A stretch of DNA of 64,000 nt, from NCBI GenBank assembly GCA_028023455.1, contig JAQFVV010006231.1, positions 6,088,036 through 6,152,035 on the forward strand, read 5' to 3'. This DNA comes from Epiperipatus broadwayi (Eukaryota; Onychophora; Udeonychophora; Euonychophora; Peripatidae). This document shows, piece after piece, positions 60,266 to 64,000 of the stretch (positions are counted from its first letter, which is position 1; each line of letters starts with the position of its first letter). The position numbers and the translations under genes are program-made. Below the pieces are notes generated by a model that saw nothing but the letters and a program-made list of their open reading frames with translations, ran no database searches and was not told the DNA's origin.

Positions 60266-60928
60266 ACAGGAATCAAACATCACCCTGATAAAATCAGTGC
60301 AATAAATGACTTCCCTGTACCTAAAACACGAAAGCACATTCGGTACTTTTTAGGACTATGCAACTTTTACAACAGATTCTGTGAAAAATTTGCTGACCGA
60401 ATGGAACCTTTATTAAGATTACTCAGGAAAGATACCTGTTGGAACCTGACCAGTGAACAAGAGGAAGCATTTGCTGAGATTAAGAAAAGTTTTACAAAAC
60501 AAGTAGTGCTGGCATACCCAGACTTCGACAAACTCTTTATACTCCAAACTGATAGCAATGCATATGGATTGGGTGTCACACTATCCCAAGTTCAGCAAGA
60601 TGGTCAGATAGGGGTTCTGTACTTCATAAGCAGGTTGTTGAAAGGACCTGAACATAATTACACAGTTACAGAAAAAGAAGCCCTTGCAATCATATGGGCA
60701 TTTGGGAAATTTCACCCTATGTTACTAGGCTCTGAAGTGATAGTAATTATGGACCACAACAGTCTTCAATTTCTAAATTACAGCTATCTCACTAATAGCC
60801 GACTAGTTCGCTGGAGTTTGTTTCTCCAAGAGTTTAATTATATGGTAAAACATTGCAAAGGAGTGAGAATGTGGTGGCTGACATCCTCAGTCATCATCCC
60901 ATTCAAACTCAACAACAACAACACCTGA
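60266..60928 (+). pseudogene. Ty3/gypsy RNase H region
   Basis: It continues the RT frame through the connection (FLGLCNFYNRFCEKFADRME). RNase H motifs are TDSNAYGLGVTLSQ (Asp), VTEKEALAIIWA (Glu) and MDHNSLQFL (Asp). A frame change near 60870 moves the C-terminus (NVVADILS) into another frame. It degrades the RNA template. Confidence 0.88.
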
Positions 60929-61082
60929 GGATAGACCATGCATACATGATGAGCATATCATGTAAGGACAAAGACATAGAGGAACATCTAAAACAAATGT
61001 CAAAGAGACAGCTTGAAGATAAGGACTTAAACCGGATCGTAACACTGTATACACAATCTCCTCAGAAGGTAAGAAGTGCCGA

Positions 61083-61884
61083 TACAAGATAGAAAATGAG
61101 GTTTTATACTACCAAATTCAAGAAGACATTGATAAATGGAGAGTGATGGTACCACCCGCCATTTGGGGCCTTCTCACTGATTACATTCACCGATTATATG
61201 GACATTATGGAACCCCAAAAACTGAATATTGCCTCAATTGCTGGTTCTATTGGCCTGGAATGCACCGAGACATAATAAAGATTCTGAACAAATGTGAAAT
61301 ATGCCAGCGTGCAAAACCACTGAAAAGAGCATACACAACTCCAATGAAATCAATCATCCCTAACAACTCGAAGGAAATAATGGCCATGGATTTTTATGGT
61401 CTTCTGCCACCCTTCAATAGAAAAAGATATTTACTCGTTGGATATGACCCTTTTCTCTAAATTTGTGGCAGCCTACCCTTTAGCAAGAACTACAACATGT
61501 GAAACTATAAAGGTTCTAGAGTTCTCACATTTTAACACAGTTGGGAAACCAGAAACGATCCTGACAGACCATGGAACTCCTTTTGTATCAGAAGAATGGA
61601 ACAAATGGGTTACTAAGTGGGGAGTTAAACACGTACTTACATCGATCCGTAACCCCCAAAGTAATCCTTGTGAAAGAGTTATGCGAGAGTTGGGAAGGCT
61701 GTTTCATACATACTTACCAACAAACCATAAGCGATGGGTAAAACAGCTACCTCAGATACTAAATTATATAAACTGGTCTGTACATGAATCCACTGGATTC
61801 CCTCCAACACAGCTACATTTTGGAAAATTCATACCAAAACTCTTCAAGGCAAATTCCCCAGGGGGGCAGAGACAAAACAATTGA
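61083..61884 (+). pseudogene. Ty3/gypsy integrase core
   Basis: The zinc domain shows HRLYGHYG and CEICQRAK (HHCC). The catalytic core has Asp in MAMDFYG (about 61388), Asp in TDHGTPFVSE (about 61567) and Glu in NPCERVMREL (about 61669), so the DDE residues are present. A frame change near 61430 splits the core. The domain inserts the DNA copy into the genome. Confidence 0.88.
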
Positions 61885-61918
61885 CATGGAATTAGATTAA
61901 AAAAAGGCTCAAGCCCAG

Positions 61919-62173
61919 ATGCATAAGATGAGTCTCAGAAGAAACAAAAGGAAACACAGCACGCAAAACTACCAATTCAAGATAGGGGATAGAGTGATGG
62001 TCAGAACGCCTCATGTGAGCATTCCAGAAAAGTTCCAGTGTAAAAAAATTTTTAACCTTTATGAAGGCCCTTTTGAAATTGTGGAGTGCAGTGGGGATAA
62101 TGCTTTTTGGATTAAAACAGAACAGGGAATAAAGGGCACATACAATGCTCGGGCACTAAAACCCATACCGTAG
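61919..62173 (+). pseudogene. integrase C-terminal domain
   Basis: FKIGDRVMVRTP followed by FNLYEGPFEIVE and the end ALKPIP is the typical chromatin/DNA-binding tail of Ty3 integrases. It is in a different frame from the core, separated by a frame change near 61880. Confidence 0.8.
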
Positions 62174-62283
62174 CATCCAGGATGCTCTAGAGATCATCTC
62201 ACATGTATAGTTCATAATAAAATCTTCAGTTCATAATAAAATCTTAAGACTTTAAATGGTCATACCCATTTAAAAGTCTCATT

Positions 62284-62294
62284 GGAGAGGGGGG
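62284..62294 (+). promoter_or_regulatory. polypurine tract
   Basis: GGAGAGGGGGG followed by TAT and the 3' LTR start. Confidence 0.8.
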
Positions 62295-62297
62295 TAT

Positions 62298-64000
62298 TGT
62301 GCCAGGCATTATCAAATGGCCTTGCACAAAGTATGTATTAAGCACAACAAATATATAAATGTGCTATATTAATAATAGAAGTTCGGTCTGAGCATTAAAA
62401 TACCCACACACACCAATTTAGAGTAATATGAAATTGACATACGAAATATTGTATAATAAACTCATGTGTTTTTCCTTTTTGTATATTTTTTATGATATGT
62501 CATTATATGTAGTTGCTTTTTTATTTTCCAACATACTTGTATATTTTTTTAATTACTTTTCTAAAGATTGTAATTTTATTCCATAAGCAAATAATATTAA
62601 TTGCTTTTGCAAAAATCTGATCAAAAGCAAAATGTCTGATAATGCTATAATTAAAATGCTTTCTTTTTTTCTTTTTTTTGTATATAAAATAGAAATGCTT
62701 TTGAATAATAATAGCTGTAATCAAGTGGTCTGGGCATTCAAGATGGAAACCATTACATCAAACTTAAAATGTAGAATTTGATCGGAAAAATTGTAAGGAA
62801 TGTTATAATCTAAATGATAAGATAAATTGAAAGGGTTGGCCAATTTATTTTTCTCAGAGGGCTATCTGAATTGGTTTTTATGGGTGATTTTGATAAGTTA
62901 GTCAGTGCTGGGAGATTCATTCTTTCTTTGGCAGTCGTTCTGGGCAAGTCATTCACTTTTTTGGCTCCAGAATTCTCCAAGCAACCAGCTACTTAGAGAT
63001 TAATTTATGAACAGGACTACTGCTGACATTTTCTAAGAAATCCATTATACAGTTCTTTTAAGAACTAATGATTTCTTAAAGATTTAATGAACCAGTCAAA
63101 TAGCAAATGAACATTTAATAAAAAATTATTATCATATACAAACAGAAGAAAATATGGGGCAATCTACCAGAGTCCAGTGAAATGACCGTGGGGTAGACAA
63201 CCAGCCGGTGCACCACCCTTTCTTTGTCCCAAGCTGCCAAGATGTGACCATGCCAATTTCAGCCACCCACAATGTCTTGCCTATGCCTAAATAGATGAAA
63301 TCCTCACCGCACAGCCAGTTGACTTGAAGCCCACTCAGAGCCCAGAGGAGAAGAATGAAGACATAAGTTTATTTTAAGTTGTTTTATTAATATTGAGATA
63401 ATTAACTTTGATATTTCCGATTAAATATATTATTATTTCTTTATTATTATTATTAATCATTTTAAAAAAAAGAGAGTTGTCTCTTGCATATGTATATTGA
63501 ATTTACAGTTATTACAGGCATAAATGTTAAAGCTTTTACTTAAATCTTTTGAGTCAATTTTTCTATTTTAAACTCTAGTATTTTCAACAAAGATTGCAAT
63601 GAGATTCTTTTTTTTTGTTGTTGTTGCTATTCATTTTCCTCTTGTTGTTACTCCTGAAATTCGTCATATATAAATATACATTTATATATATGCGTACATA
63701 CGCTTATAATATTCGGTAAATACGATATCTCATGTTGAATATCTAAAAATGTATTTAACCGTATATCCTTTTTAAGTTTTTTTTTTTTTTGTCACTGCTG
63801 CACCTCATGATGCGTGTAAGAAAGGATTGATCTATTATAGATTCCTTGTAAGCAAGTACTCTAATAACTTTATATTTAAAATAATAATAAGTGTATAATT
63901 GTGCTGCATGTATATACATGTATAGAAATTTATCTCTGACAAAAGGGAAATAGATACAGTACCTTATGGTGAGTACGATATAGTATCTGAGCCAATGCAA
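62298..64000 (+). repeat. 3' LTR, truncated by the window end
   Basis: The first 1.7 kb of the LTR, collinear with 44129 to about 45835. Differences include AACGG to AATGG and small indels. The end and the right flanking duplication lie beyond the window. Confidence 0.85.

Larger units (their letters stand above)
44129..64000 (+). mobile_element. giant Ty3/gypsy element, split by an insertion, right edge outside window
   Basis: LTRs start TGTTCC (44129) and TGTGCC (62298). The internal part holds a Lys-type primer site, gag, protease, RT, RNase H, integrase and a polypurine tract in the usual Ty3 order. Without the 11.3-kb insertion the internal region is about 4.2 kb. The visible 1.7 kb of the 3' LTR follows the 5' LTR closely, with a few percent difference by eye and small indels, so the element is moderately old. 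Coding frames are broken. Confidence 0.88.

Overview
The window is AT-rich animal DNA, roughly three-quarters A+T by eye, made almost entirely of retroelements with one recognisable cellular gene fragment. That fragment is the first coding exon of the ciliary small GTPase RABL2, on the minus strand at 40841-40980. It has a consensus splice donor, and an RFX-type X-box lies about 270 bp upstream of its start codon. A RABL2 gene implies a ciliated metazoan. The Penelope-like elements with GIY-YIG domains, LINEs, Ty3 elements and tRNA-derived repeats fit an invertebrate, but I cannot name the species. I found no other RABL2 exon, so 1-40840 may be one very long, transposon-filled intron.

Layout. 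1-10 kb: a small hammerhead-ribozyme element (1048-1280) and two decayed Penelope-like elements on the minus strand (3.33-4.64 kb with a tRNA-like tail; 8.13-9.40 kb with inverted terminal repeats). 10-23.6 kb: three eroded minus-strand copies of one LINE family, a plus-strand Penelope-like element (15.03-16.27 kb) and several tRNA-like/Penelope tail fragments. 26.0-28.7 kb: a young LTR element (572-bp LTRs with three differences noticed) that carries only a gag gene fused to a long coiled coil. 28.7-30.5 kb: a LINE insertion whose 5' part is inverted, as expected from twin priming. 31.29-32.18 kb and 41.80-43.69 kb: two more hammerhead elements with 12- and 13-bp target-site duplications. The second carries an open 373-codon LINE RT C-terminal frame between two hammerheads with intact core nucleotides. 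37.2-38.5 kb: a tandem duplication and a large palindrome that also holds hammerhead-like cores.

The right third (44129 to the window end) is one very large Ty3/gypsy element. It has a 2.63-kb 5' LTR, a tRNA-Lys-type primer site, gag-protease-RT-RNase H-integrase on the plus strand (58.2-62.2 kb, broken by several in-frame TGA codons and frameshifts), a polypurine tract and the start of the 3' LTR. Its primer-binding region is split by an 11.3-kb insertion (about 46782-58096) flanked by roughly 0.7-kb inverted repeats, which I could not classify.

The most unusual theme is the hammerhead family. A unit of about 400-470 bp is inserted with LINE/Penelope-like target duplications. Each well-delimited copy begins with an inverted copy of its own end, it can occur head to tail, and in one case it is fused to LINE sequence. 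This suggests reverse transcription of self-cleaved, possibly circular, RNA. The gag-plus-coiled-coil LTR element is the second most unusual feature.
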